Shown piece by piece: positions 1 to 6,019 of a stretch of DNA of 10,417 nt. Positions within the stretch are counted from its first letter, which is position 1. Every line of letters begins with the position of its first letter. The DNA comes from DASPXY01 sp038227745 (GTDB taxonomy: Bacteria > Planctomycetota > Planctomycetia > Gemmatales > Gemmataceae): NCBI GenBank assembly GCA_038227745.1, contig JBBRPS010000338.1, positions 1 through 10,417 of the forward strand. Direction: 5' to 3'. The position numbers and the translations under genes were made by a program. A model generated the notes under the pieces. It had not been told where the DNA came from, did no database searches, and saw only the letters and a program-made list of their open reading frames with translations.

Positions 1-10
1 AAAACCTGCA

Positions 11-69
11 CTGAATTCAGGAGAGCCGCGACAGCCCGTGTTGTCGCGCTTTCCGCATGAATTCTGCGG
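11..69. repeat. Cluster of three short dyad symmetries
   Basis: Three hairpin-capable sequences lie back to back. CTGAATTCAG at 11-20 is a perfect 10-bp palindrome. CGCGACA at 27-33 pairs with TGTCGCG at 42-48 across an 8-nt loop. CCGCA at 53-57 pairs with TGCGG at 65-69 around TGAATTC. The cluster sits just left of a decayed transposase fragment, so it could be part of an old element end or a terminator, but no partner copy is visible in the window. The dyads are seen directly; their role is unknown. Confidence 0.4.
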
Positions 70-111
70 TTTCCGAAGAGTGACACCACACTGTCATCGC
101 TACCGACTTGG

Positions 112-300
112 ATGCAAGTTTTCGTGCCAGAAACACTAGCACAGCAAGTACAACGCGATCGAGCGGTGTTGGGGGATCTTGGAGAGGCACTGGAATGGGG
201 CGTTGCTGGGAAGTGTGGCGACGGTGTTGGGGTGGGCGCAGACGATGACGTGGAAAGGGAACCAGCCGGTATAGCGAAACTGGACAAGAAGTTCCTATAA
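112..300 (+). pseudogene. Decayed transposase C-terminal fragment (IS630/ISAzo13-like DDE)
   Basis: No single frame gives a good protein, but three frames joined do. Positions 112-136 read QVFVPET. Frame 2 from 140 reads HSKYNAIERCWGILERHWNG and continues through a stretch ending MTWKGNQPV at 271. Frame 1 from about 273 reads AKLDKKFL and stops at 300. The SKYN(P)IE...W...HWNG pattern is what I know from the last catalytic block of IS630/ISAzo13-type DDE transposases, with the E of 'AIE' as the probable third acidic residue. An in-frame TAG at 137-139 falls where the family often has Tyr, and TAG at 272 plus a shift ends it again. It lacks the N-terminal part and the first two acidic residues, so it is a relic. 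The family name is from memory; the degenerate reading is visible. Confidence 0.65.
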
Positions 301-345
301 TATCATGATCCGTGGTCGCTTGCCTGGGATGCGATTAGCCTGTTA

Positions 346-1304
346 CAGGCTATCCGAAAAGCCGAATTCTCCGTAAGTTATTCTTACCAAAAGGGGATGC
401 AACAAGCAAGATGGCCAGTGGGGGTGAACTGTGCGCAAAGCATACAAATCCGACCTGACGAACGAACAATGGGAGTTGATCCAGCCCTTGCTCCCGGCGG
501 CCAAGCCGGGGGGCCGACCCCGCACCGTCGATCTGCGCGAGGTGGTGAACACGCTGCTGTATCAGGCCCGTACCGGCTGCCCGTGGGGCTATCTACCCCA
601 CGACCTGCTTCCCAAGAGTACGGTCTGGGATTATTTCGTCGCCTGGGAGAAGGATGGCACTTGGGAGAAACTGGTGGATACCCTGCGCACGCAGGTGCGC
701 CGGCAGGAAGGGCGGCCCGACACTCCCAGCGCCGCCTGTATCGATACCCAGACCGTCAAGAGTACTGAGGTGGGCGGCGTGGTCGGCTACGACGGCGGCA
801 AGAAAATCAAGGGCCGGAAACGGCACGTGGTCGTGGACACGCTGGGATTACTGATGGCGGTGGTGGTCACGGCAGGGAACCTCGACGACGGCACCCACGC
901 CCCCCAAGTCCTGGCGAAACTGGGGAAAGACAAGTATCCACGCTTGGAGGTGATCTTCGCGGACAACAAGTACCACAACCAGACCTTGGAGCAATGGTTG
1001 GTCGACACCCAAGCCCCTACTGCATTGAGATCAGCTCCAAGCCAAAGGGCGAGACACGCTTCAAGCCGTTGAAGATCCGTTGGGTGGTGGAGCAGGCACA
1101 CGCCTGTCTGGGTCGTAGCCGGCGTCTGAGCCGGGATTACGAACGCTTCGCTTCCTCCAGTGAGACTTGGGTGCAGATCAGTGCCATTCAGCGGATGGTG
1201 CGGCGCTTGAAGCCAGACCCCCATAACATACAACCTAAGTTTCAATATCCGAAAAATGTCAAAGTAAAGGTCTGATTCCTTGGAGTTTCTTTCCGGATAG
1301 CCTG
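346..1304 (+). mobile_element. Complete IS5-family insertion sequence (959 bp)
   Basis: The left end CAGGCTATCCGAAAAG (346-361) matches the reverse complement of the right end, CTTTCCGGATAGCCTG (1289-1304), at 15 of 16 positions. The triplet TTA flanks both ends (343-345 and 1305-1307), fitting the 3-bp TNA target duplications of IS5 subgroups such as IS1031. The element carries one transposase gene of the IS5 type in two frames. It lies directly 5' of a gene that has lost its start codon, so the insertion probably broke that gene. The length is within the usual range for the family. The subgroup is inferred from the duplication and size, not from a database match. Confidence 0.88.
431..1275 (+). 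pseudogene. IS5-family transposase, broken by a -1 frameshift
   Basis: This is a DDE transposase that would cut and join the ends of the surrounding IS. Translation from the GTG at 431 gives an N-terminal DUF4096-like domain (residues about 8-85, with LTNEQWELIQPLLP and GGRPRTVDLREV), followed by the RNase H-like DDE core. The first catalytic Asp is in ACIDTQTVKS (D105) and the second in FADNKYHN (D178). The third acidic residue, in WVVEQAHACLGRSRRLSRDY, is encoded in another frame (Glu codon 1090-1092). The frames cross at a CCCC run (1014-1017), where one missing C would explain the shift. The first frame alone stops at 1072, after residue 213. The shift lies late in the catalytic core, not at the orfA/orfB junction of programmed IS5 frameshifts, so I read it as a mutation or a base-call error. 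A GTG start with a weak ribosome site is plausible, because the preceding ATGs are out of frame. Confidence 0.85.
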
Positions 1305-1306
1305 TT

Positions 1307-1834
1307 ACATTTCGCGGCGACCGGTCCCGTACTTTCGCGACAGCCTTCCTGAAAGCGCTCGACGACGAAAAGAACCGCCGCGGTCCTGGGCCCACCACCC
1401 TTGCGTGTCTGCTCTTCGCCGGCCACACGGGCGTTTCGACGGACGGAGGCATGACCATCTACGGGTTCAACCCCGATGGCGGCCGCGTTCCGGTTTGGCA
1501 GTTGATGGACCGCTTGAAAAACGGCGAAGCCTTCCCCGGCGTCGTCCGCGACGACACCGCCGTGTTCTCCGCGGCACGAAAACACGGACGAACGGTCCGG
1601 GCGTTCGAGGTAATCCTGCCGGACCCGCGATTTCAGGACTTCGAGGGGAGACTTGACGGCGAGCGGAAGAACAGTCAGTATTCCTATGACTTCCCGAACG
1701 GGGACGGCGACTGCAACTGCACCACCTGGCTGGAACGCCTGGGGTTGCCGTTGCTCACCGGGCGCATGGACGAGTTCATCGGGCTGCCGGGGATTGTCTC
1801 CTCTCCGCGCCGCCGGTTTGGCGAGTGCGTGTAA
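1307..1834 (+). pseudogene. 5'-truncated permuted NlpC/P60-like (papain-fold) protein
   Basis: One frame is open from the IS right end to the TAA at 1832-1834. It begins TFRGDRSRTFATAFLKAL and ends after IGLPGIVSSPRRRFGECV. A TAG at 1298-1300 closes the frame upstream, and no ATG, GTG or TTG occurs before 1451. Starting at ATG 1451 would drop the conserved-looking block LLFAGHTGVSTDGG, so the true start was almost certainly removed by the IS. Two features suggest a permuted papain-like fold, as in DUF4105/YiiX-type proteins: a His in GHTGVS near the N-terminus and a Cys in DCNCTTWLERLGLPLL near the C-terminus. These would be the catalytic pair of a cysteine peptidase or amidase. Few residues seem to be missing. 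The gene precedes an 81-residue protein by 15 bp and may have formed an operon with it. The fold is inferred from motif order; the function is unknown. Confidence 0.6.
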
Positions 1835-1849
1835 CGAGGTGTTACGACC

Positions 1850-2095
1850 ATGAACTCCATTCCACCCAAGGTGGCGCAGGACGCAGAACGGTTCGGCGGA
1901 CTGGCCATGAAGTTCCGCGGCACACGGCGCGATGCGGAACGCCGAGACATCGCAAAGGACTATTCCCAAACGGTGGAGCGCTTGATCCACAGCGGCAGGT
2001 GGCACGATATGCCCCCTCCCGAAGACCAACTCCCCGACGACTGGATGCCCTCAGCGTTCTTTGAATACTGGTCGCGTCCGCAGGCCACCCCGTAG
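1850..2095 (+). CDS. Hypothetical 81-residue protein downstream of NlpC-like gene
   Basis: I do not recognise this family. The ATG at 1850 is preceded by a GAGG ribosome site about nine bases upstream, and only 15 bp separate it from the stop of the truncated gene before it, which suggests cotranscription. The protein is soluble, with no signal peptide or membrane segment. Its N-terminal half is charged and probably helical (KVAQDAERFGGLAMKFRGTR, then DAERRDIAKDYSQTVERLIH). Its C-terminal half is rich in Pro, Trp and acidic residues (WHDMPPPEDQLPDDWMPSAF). The codon pattern looks like real coding sequence. It may be a small partner, for example an inhibitor or immunity factor, of the papain-like protein, but that rests only on gene order. 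The IS upstream may have cut it off from its promoter. Confidence 0.65.
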   Translation: MNSIPPKVAQDAERFGGLAMKFRGTRRDAERRDIAKDYSQTVERLIHSGRWHDMPPPEDQLPDDWMPSAFFEYWSRPQATP

Positions 2096-2103
2096 CCGGG
2101 AAG

Positions 2104-2236
2104 AAACGCCGCGGACGCGCTGGAGACTCGGCCCGCCAACCGGGCCATCGGCAATCGCGGCCTGCGCCGCGAAATTCGGCCGGACAGGGTCCGTGATGAA
2201 CCCCAGGAAGGCATGGGTGTCGCGCAGGAGGCGCAC
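2104..2236 (-). pseudogene. VapC-like PIN-domain toxin remnant
   Basis: Reading the minus strand from a GTG at 2236 gives VRLLRDTHAFLGFITD followed by AAQAAIADG, which matches the start of VapC toxins (LLLDTHAFLWF..D....AA..AI). The Asp of DTH would be the first metal ligand of the PIN nuclease. At about 2140 the PIN-like reading moves to another frame as LAGRVSSASAAFLPG, resembling the next family block (..V.VSAASAWEI..). After that nothing matches, and the remaining two thirds, including the later acidic residues, are missing. No antitoxin gene is visible upstream. VapC is an RNase toxin normally paired with an antitoxin. This fragment is inactive and marks a former toxin-antitoxin locus. 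The block match is by eye. Confidence 0.55.
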
Positions 2237-2247
2237 ACGAAAGATCC

Positions 2248-2307
2248 TCACACAAGCCCGAAGCGCAAGCGAGGGGTGTCCCTCGCTTGCGCTTCGGGCT
2301 TGTGTGA
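2248..2307. repeat. Perfect palindrome, 28-bp arms (planctomycete 'SPKRKRG' repeat)
   Basis: Positions 2248-2275 pair without mismatch with 2280-2307 around the loop GTGT. The core of the left arm is AAGCCCGAAGCGCAAGCGAG. Translated, it gives TSPKRKRG on one strand and ASGLC or QARSASEG in other frames, strings I remember from many spurious planctomycete proteins, so this is probably a dispersed element. It lies between convergent genes (the plus-strand gene ends at 2095, the minus-strand gene at 2345), where it could also act as a bidirectional terminator. It starts 11 bp upstream of the VapC remnant. No target-site duplication is visible at its edges. Confidence 0.85.
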
Positions 2308-2344
2308 CCATCTTCAGCGCCGGGGTAATAACGAGGCCGCCACG

Positions 2345-2863
2345 TCAATTCACTCCCTCGGGCGATTGCTCCACGAGGGCGTCGCGGGCCGGCCGCCGCC
2401 GCGACAGCACCACCAGCACGCCCGTCAGCGCCCCCAGCAGCGCCGCCAGGCCGCCCGCCGTCGGCGGCGCCTGCCCCGGCCAGCAGACCGACACCAGCAG
2501 CACGCCGACCAGGGCGCCGCTCAGGCCCTCCAGCAGCACCGCGCCGACGAAGCTCACCGTCCCGCGCAGGCCCTCGTGCAGATCGCGCCCCAGGCGCACC
2601 GTGCCGCCCCAGACGCCGCCGGCGATTTGTAGGCCGCGGTGCGCTACCTCCCTGCCCTTCTCCAGCCCGGCCCTGAGGCCGGCGTCCTTGCGCAGCACCA
2701 GCGTCTGGATCGGCAGCCAGAACAGGAAGCCGACCAGGGCGAAGCTCAGCACCACGAACAGGACGGCGAGGATCGGCCCGGCCAGCGTGATGGCGACAAA
2801 CCCGAACAGCGCCAGCAGGCAGAGCTTGCGCGTGACCTCGATCAACCCCGGCTTGCTTTCCAC
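2345..2863 (-). CDS. Small integral membrane protein, unknown function
   Basis: This 172-residue protein begins with GTG at 2863, supported by the ribosome site GGAGAGG seven bases upstream. It has four probable membrane segments: residues 14-35 (CLLALFGFVAITLAGP...), 37-57 (VVLSFALVGFLFWLPI), 104-127 (SFVGAVLLEGLSGALVGVLL) and 135-154 (GGLAALLGALTGVLVVL). A charged amphipathic stretch of about 45 residues (58-103) separates the first and second pairs and would face the cytoplasm, judging by its basic residues. No catalytic motif is visible and I recognise no family. It follows a secreted-protein gene by 108 bp on the same strand. A weak TTGCAC/CACAAT pair (2924-2953, 18-bp spacing) in that gap could give it its own promoter. 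Confidence 0.8.
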   Translation of the reverse strand: MESKPGLIEVTRKLCLLALFGFVAITLAGPILAVLFVVLSFALVGFLFWLPIQTLVLRKDAGLRAGLEKGREVAHRGLQIAGGVWGGTVRLGRDLHEGLRGTVSFVGAVLLEGLSGALVGVLLVSVCWPGQAPPTAGGLAALLGALTGVLVVLSRRRPARDALVEQSPEGVN

Positions 2864-2971
2864 GTCGGCCTCTCCGCATCAGGTTGGTGGGGACTCCCCC
2901 CGGTGGTTCTCAAAACACTTTCTATTGTGGTGATGGCGGCCCCGGGCGTGCAAGCCCTTTCCGCCCGCCGC

Positions 2972-4114
2972 TCATTTTCCGGCCGGCTTCTTCGCGACCC
3001 GCGGCGGCAGCGAGTGCTGCGCCGACACCTCCATGTCGAGGTACAGGTCCGAACTGCCCTGGCGGTTCTTCACGAACGCCGCGAGCGCGTTCCGCCCCGC
3101 CCGCACGTAGCGCGCCGGGATCTCCACGTCGCGGTTCCAGTACGCGAACTCGTGGTCGTCCACCGGGTCGCGGTCCACCAGGTGGCCGTTCAGATACACC
3201 ACCGCGTGGTCGTCGCTCGCCACGCACAGCCGGAACGTCACGCCCTTCTGCTGCAATAGTTCCGCCGGCACCTCGAAGTCGCGGCGGAACAGGAACGACA
3301 CGCCCTTCTCCTTGATGACCGTGCCCTTCCGCTTGAGGATCTCGTCCTCGCCGTAGCCGACCGGCGCCCGGCCGGTGCGCCAGGTGCCGTCGTTGAAGTC
3401 AAACGTCTGCCAGCGATTGCCGACGGCGGCCGCCTGCGCCGCGGGAAGGAACTTCCATCCCGGCGTGCTCTCGCCGATCAGCACGACCGTTTTGAGCTCG
3501 GGGGCGTCCTTGCCGTCGCCGCCCAGCGCCACGAAGTCGCGGCGCGGGTTGTAGTCCTGGCGCTTGAGGCTCGCCTTCAGCCGCTGCAGCTTGCCCTTGC
3601 GCTGGTGCAACTGGTCCTTGCTGCCGTCCTGCAGGCACGGCACGACGACCTCGCGGCCGGCCAGGATGGCGCTCACCGCGGCGGCCAGCTTCTCCGCATC
3701 GCCGTGGTAGGTGCGCAGCAGGAACGGCTCGGCGTGCGACATGCCCCACCAGGCGTTCTCCTTGTAGGCCTGGTACCAGTAGGTGCCGATGCACGTCTCG
3801 CTGGCGCCGCCGTTGTGGAAGAACACCGCCTTCTTGCCGACCTCCGCCCAGCCCATGACGTTCTGCGACTCGCGCGGGTGGAAGCCGCGCTTGCCGATGT
3901 TGTGCTTGATCTCCTGCTCGGGGTGCTTGCCCTTGAGGTCCTGCAGCTTCTTGAAGAGGATCAGGCCCTTCTCCTTGTGGACGCGCGTGACCTCGACCAG
4001 GACGATGTGCGTGGACTCGGCGCAGACGCGGCCGAGCGTGTAGGGGGCCTCGACGTAGGCGTTGGCGAGGACGGCGCCACACAGAGCGCAGGCGGCGCAC
4101 AAGAGAGGTCTCAT
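2972..4114 (-). CDS. Secreted protein with C-terminal jelly-roll-like domain
   Basis: The 380-residue protein starts at ATG 4114, behind the ribosome site AGGAGG six bases upstream. Longer in-frame starts would bury its signal peptide (MRPLLCAACALCGAVLANAY), so I chose this one. It is probably exported. The N-terminal half (20-185) contains THIVLVEVTRV, KHNIGKRGFHPRE, a Trp-rich stretch near 113-124 and VSAILAGREVVVPC; this block recurs in uncharacterised planctomycete proteins as I remember them. The C-terminal part (about 214-365) resembles galactose-binding/jelly-roll modules, with W..FDFNDGTWRTGRAPVGYG, FLFRRDF.VP, ..SDDHAVVYLNGHLV and the closing GRNALAAFVKN...DLYLDMEV. It has no visible catalytic residues and may bind carbohydrate or another surface ligand. 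The gene before it, 127 bp away on the same strand, also encodes a secreted protein. Confidence 0.85.
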   Translation of the reverse strand: MRPLLCAACALCGAVLANAYVEAPYTLGRVCAESTHIVLVEVTRVHKEKGLILFKKLQDLKGKHPEQEIKHNIGKRGFHPRESQNVMGWAEVGKKAVFFHNGGASETCIGTYWYQAYKENAWWGMSHAEPFLLRTYHGDAEKLAAAVSAILAGREVVVPCLQDGSKDQLHQRKGKLQRLKASLKRQDYNPRRDFVALGGDGKDAPELKTVVLIGESTPGWKFLPAAQAAAVGNRWQTFDFNDGTWRTGRAPVGYGEDEILKRKGTVIKEKGVSFLFRRDFEVPAELLQQKGVTFRLCVASDDHAVVYLNGHLVDRDPVDDHEFAYWNRDVEIPARYVRAGRNALAAFVKNRQGSSDLYLDMEVSAQHSLPPRVAKKPAGK

Positions 4115-4196
4115 CCATTGCCTCCTATAGGAGAGGCCCGCGGTGTCGCTCCGGGCACCGGCGGGCGCGGGAAGTTGAGAGTACCCACAGCCTTCG

Positions 4197-4225
4197 ATCT
4201 TACCCGGGCGGCACAGCGGACCCAA
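4197..4225 (-). promoter_or_regulatory. Possible sigma-70-type promoter for the jelly-roll protein gene
   Basis: On the minus strand, TTGGGT (4220-4225) and TAAGAT (4197-4202) are separated by 17 bp. They match the -35 consensus at three positions and the -10 consensus at four. They lie about 80 bp before the ATG at 4114, in the gap after the preceding gene. Matches this weak arise by chance in GC-rich DNA. Confidence 0.22.
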
Positions 4226-4241
4226 GCGGAAAGGCGGGGAC

Positions 4242-5246
4242 TCATGCCGGCGACTTCTTGAGGTCTTCGGCGGGAACCTTGGGCGGCGGCGGCGCCGGGA
4301 TGGCCGGCGGCGCGCCGTGGAAGGCCGGCGCGGGCAGGACCAAGACCGGCGTGCCCGCGCGGATGACTTCCAGGTAGAACGGGTCCACCTTCCTGCCGTC
4401 CGCGGACACCAGCACCGTCACTTCCTTGCGGAGCAGGCGCGGCAGGTCCGCAGCGGGCACCGGCTTGCCGTCGGTCCGAAAGGCGCGCACGGCCCTGGCG
4501 TCCAGGGACCGCGTGCGCAGCGTGAAGACGTTCTCCTTGATCTGCACCGGCACCAGCCGCTTCTGGCCGCCCTCCTCGACCTCGTAGTAGCCCGTCGAGG
4601 TGAAGGCGTTCCCGGAATTATCGCGGACGTAGACGACCCCCTTCTCGTCGATGCCCGCGGCGACGGCGAGCGGCGGCAGGCTGCGCGGGCCTCTCGCCGC
4701 CTCCCCCGGCGCCGGGACTGGCTCGGGTTGGAACGCCGTTTCAACCACCTTCCCCGTCTTCGACGGCGGCACGACCTTGCGAGGGCGGTCGTCCCGGCGC
4801 GGCAAGGTCAGGATCAGCGTGCCCTTCTTCAGGATCTTCAGGAGGGTCGCGTTGGGCTTCCGGCCCTCTTCGGTGAAGAGAACGTGCGTCTCCTTCTCCA
4901 GCCGGGACGCCAGCGCCGCGGCGCCGACCTTCGTGCCGTCCGCCTCCACCGCCCGGACCTTCGCGGCGTCGATGGTCCGCAGCACCGCACGCGGCACGGC
5001 GACCGTGTAGGTGAACGTCTCCGGCACGATCTCCTCCTTCCCGCCCGCGTCCTTGACCTTTCGCTGGCGGGTGGCCGTCCGTTGTTCGTGCGTCAGAACG
5101 AACTCCCGCAGGGTGAGCTGCCCGTCCTTCATCTGGGCCACGGCGTGCTGGGCCTGCGGGGGGCCGGAGCCGTAGCCGTACCCGGCCCGGGCGCCGGCCG
5201 GCAGCAGCGGGAGCAGAGCCGCCGCGGTGAGCAACAGTCGCACCAT
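4242..5246 (-). CDS. Secreted protein with internally duplicated domain
   Basis: The 334-residue protein begins with ATG at 5246, eight bases after GAGG. It has a clear signal peptide (MVRLLLTAAALLPLLPAGARA) followed by a Gly/Tyr-rich spacer. Two related modules follow. Module 1 (about 39-149) contains FTYTVAVPRAVLRTIDAAKV, AVEADGTKV, ALASRLEKETHVLFTEEGRK and ILKKGTLILTLP. Module 2 (about 200-305) has the matching order VQIKENVFTLRTRSLDARAV, AFRTDGKPV, DLPRLLRKEVTVLVSADGRK and VIRAGTPVLVLP. A basic/proline linker joins them, and the C-terminus is proline-rich. I recognise no enzyme motif. The duplication suggests a binding or structural role outside the cytoplasm. It lies 97 bp downstream of yidD on the same strand, with a possible promoter between them. 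Confidence 0.82.
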   Translation of the reverse strand: MVRLLLTAAALLPLLPAGARAGYGYGSGPPQAQHAVAQMKDGQLTLREFVLTHEQRTATRQRKVKDAGGKEEIVPETFTYTVAVPRAVLRTIDAAKVRAVEADGTKVGAAALASRLEKETHVLFTEEGRKPNATLLKILKKGTLILTLPRRDDRPRKVVPPSKTGKVVETAFQPEPVPAPGEAARGPRSLPPLAVAAGIDEKGVVYVRDNSGNAFTSTGYYEVEEGGQKRLVPVQIKENVFTLRTRSLDARAVRAFRTDGKPVPAADLPRLLRKEVTVLVSADGRKVDPFYLEVIRAGTPVLVLPAPAFHGAPPAIPAPPPPKVPAEDLKKSPA

Positions 5247-5296
5247 GATCGTGCCTCTTTGAAAATAGAGAGGTTGAAGGTCGCCGCTTCCCGAAA

Positions 5297-5325
5297 AGTA
5301 TGAGCGATCGGCGCCAGCAGGGCAA
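5297..5325 (-). promoter_or_regulatory. Possible promoter for the duplicated-domain secreted protein
   Basis: On the minus strand, TTGCCC (5320-5325) and CATACT (5297-5302) are 17 bp apart, each matching four of six consensus positions. Transcription would begin near 5290, giving a leader of about 45 bases that includes the GAGG ribosome site. It falls in the gap after yidD, where a new transcription unit is plausible because gene function changes there. Confidence 0.32.
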
Positions 5326-5343
5326 GGAGAAATTACGGACCTC

Positions 5344-5586
5344 TCACGGCGGGTCGTAGCCGCCGCGGCACCAGGGGTTGCAGCGGCAGATGCGCCAGAC
5401 GCCCTTGCAGGCGCCGCAGACGGGGCCGTGCTTGCGCACGGCGAGGATGAAGTACTCGCTGCAGCTGGGTCGGAAGCGGCAGACCTTCGGCAGCAGCGGC
5501 CCGATGCAGATTTGGTAGAAGCGGACGGGCAGGATCAGCAGGAAGGTGAGCAGGGCGCTCACCCCCCGGAGGATCACGAAGATCAT
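5344..5586 (-). CDS. yidD: Membrane protein insertion efficiency factor YidD
   Basis: This 80-residue protein shows the YidD hallmarks: the hydrophobic/amphipathic N-terminus MIFVILRGVSALLTFLLILP, then CRFRPSCSEYFILAVRKHG at about 36-54 and RICRCNPWCRGGYDPP at the end. The paired cysteines and the GG.DP tail are typical, as is the length. YidD lies at the inner face of the cytoplasmic membrane and helps the Sec/YidC route insert membrane proteins. I chose ATG 5586 because it overlaps the rnpA stop by four bases (ATGA), the usual coupled arrangement; longer in-frame starts lie inside rnpA. In many bacteria yidC follows, but here the next gene is an unrelated secreted protein. Two extra cysteines (C57, C60) lie between the main motifs. 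Confidence 0.95.
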   Translation of the reverse strand: MIFVILRGVSALLTFLLILPVRFYQICIGPLLPKVCRFRPSCSEYFILAVRKHGPVCGACKGVWRICRCNPWCRGGYDPP

Positions 5587-5960
5587 GACGGCCGGGCCTC
5601 CCGGGACAGCTTGCGGGCGGCCTGCGCCACCAGGCGCGGCAGCGACCGCTTCAGTTCGTCCAGCGACGGCGCCTCCGCGGTGCGCGGGATGAGGACCAGG
5701 TCGAGGCCGGCCGACATCTCGTGCCGCGTCAGGCGGAAGGCCTCGCGGTAGAGGCGGCGCAGGCGGTTGCGGTGCGTCGCCTGGCCGAACTTGCGCGACA
5801 CCGACAGGCCGAGGCGCAAGTGGGGCAGGCCGTTCTCGCAGGCGTAGACGATCAGCCATGCGTCACTGACCGAGCGGCGCCGCTCGAAGGTGCGGCGGAA
5901 GTCGTCGGGGCGGCGCAGGTGCTCGTGCGGCTGGAAGCGGAAGGAGCGGGTGGCGGTCAT
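5583..5960 (-). CDS. rnpA: Ribonuclease P protein component
   Basis: RnpA binds the catalytic RNA of RNase P and helps mature the 5' ends of tRNAs. The 125-residue protein has the N-terminal F....LRRPDDFRRTFERR block, the strand LRLGLSVSRKFGQATHRNR and the RNA-binding signature RNRLRRLYREAFR at about 71-83, followed by GLDLVLIPR. Length is normal for the family. ATG 5960 is preceded by GGAGA six bases upstream; the longer frame above it would run through the adjacent palindromic repeat, so it is not used. It overlaps yidD by four bases. The usual upstream gene, rpmH, is absent; a DnaJ-like gene lies there, with a palindrome in the 59-bp gap. Confidence 0.95.
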   Translation of the reverse strand: MTATRSFRFQPHEHLRRPDDFRRTFERRRSVSDAWLIVYACENGLPHLRLGLSVSRKFGQATHRNRLRRLYREAFRLTRHEMSAGLDLVLIPRTAEAPSLDELKRSLPRLVAQAARKLSREARPS

Positions 5961-5978
5961 CGGCGTCTCCGGGGTTGC

Positions 5979-6006
5979 AAGCCCACCCGTGGCCACGGGT
6001 GGGCTT
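5979..6006. repeat. 28-bp perfect palindrome, GCCCACCCGTGG family
   Basis: AAGCCCACCCGTGG is followed at once by its exact reverse complement, with no spacer. It sits in the 59-bp gap between the dnaJ-like stop and the rnpA start. It could end dnaJ transcription or limit read-through into rnpA, although no T-run follows on the minus strand. A close relative with a flipped core lies at 8421-8448, so this is probably one member of a dispersed repeat family and not a local terminator only. Confidence 0.8.
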
Positions 6007-6019
6007 TCGGTCCGCAGCC

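Noticed and set aside
1451..1834. Intact 127-residue gene starting at ATG 1451
   Set aside because: Conserved-looking sequence including the probable catalytic His lies upstream in the same frame, so this ATG is internal to a larger damaged gene.
1842..2879. Long minus-strand frame overlapping the membrane protein gene
   Set aside because: It lies in another frame of a gene with clear membrane segments, runs through the palindrome and antisense to the 81-residue gene, and is Arg/Gly/Ala-rich.
2061..2933. Long plus-strand frame opposite the membrane protein gene
   Set aside because: It is Ser/Arg/Pro-rich low-complexity translation through the palindrome (giving QARSASEG) with no ribosome site.
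4119..4136. CTCCTATAGGAG palindrome as an operator
   Set aside because: It overlaps the AGGAGG ribosome site of the gene starting at 4114, which explains half of it; the symmetry is probably incidental.
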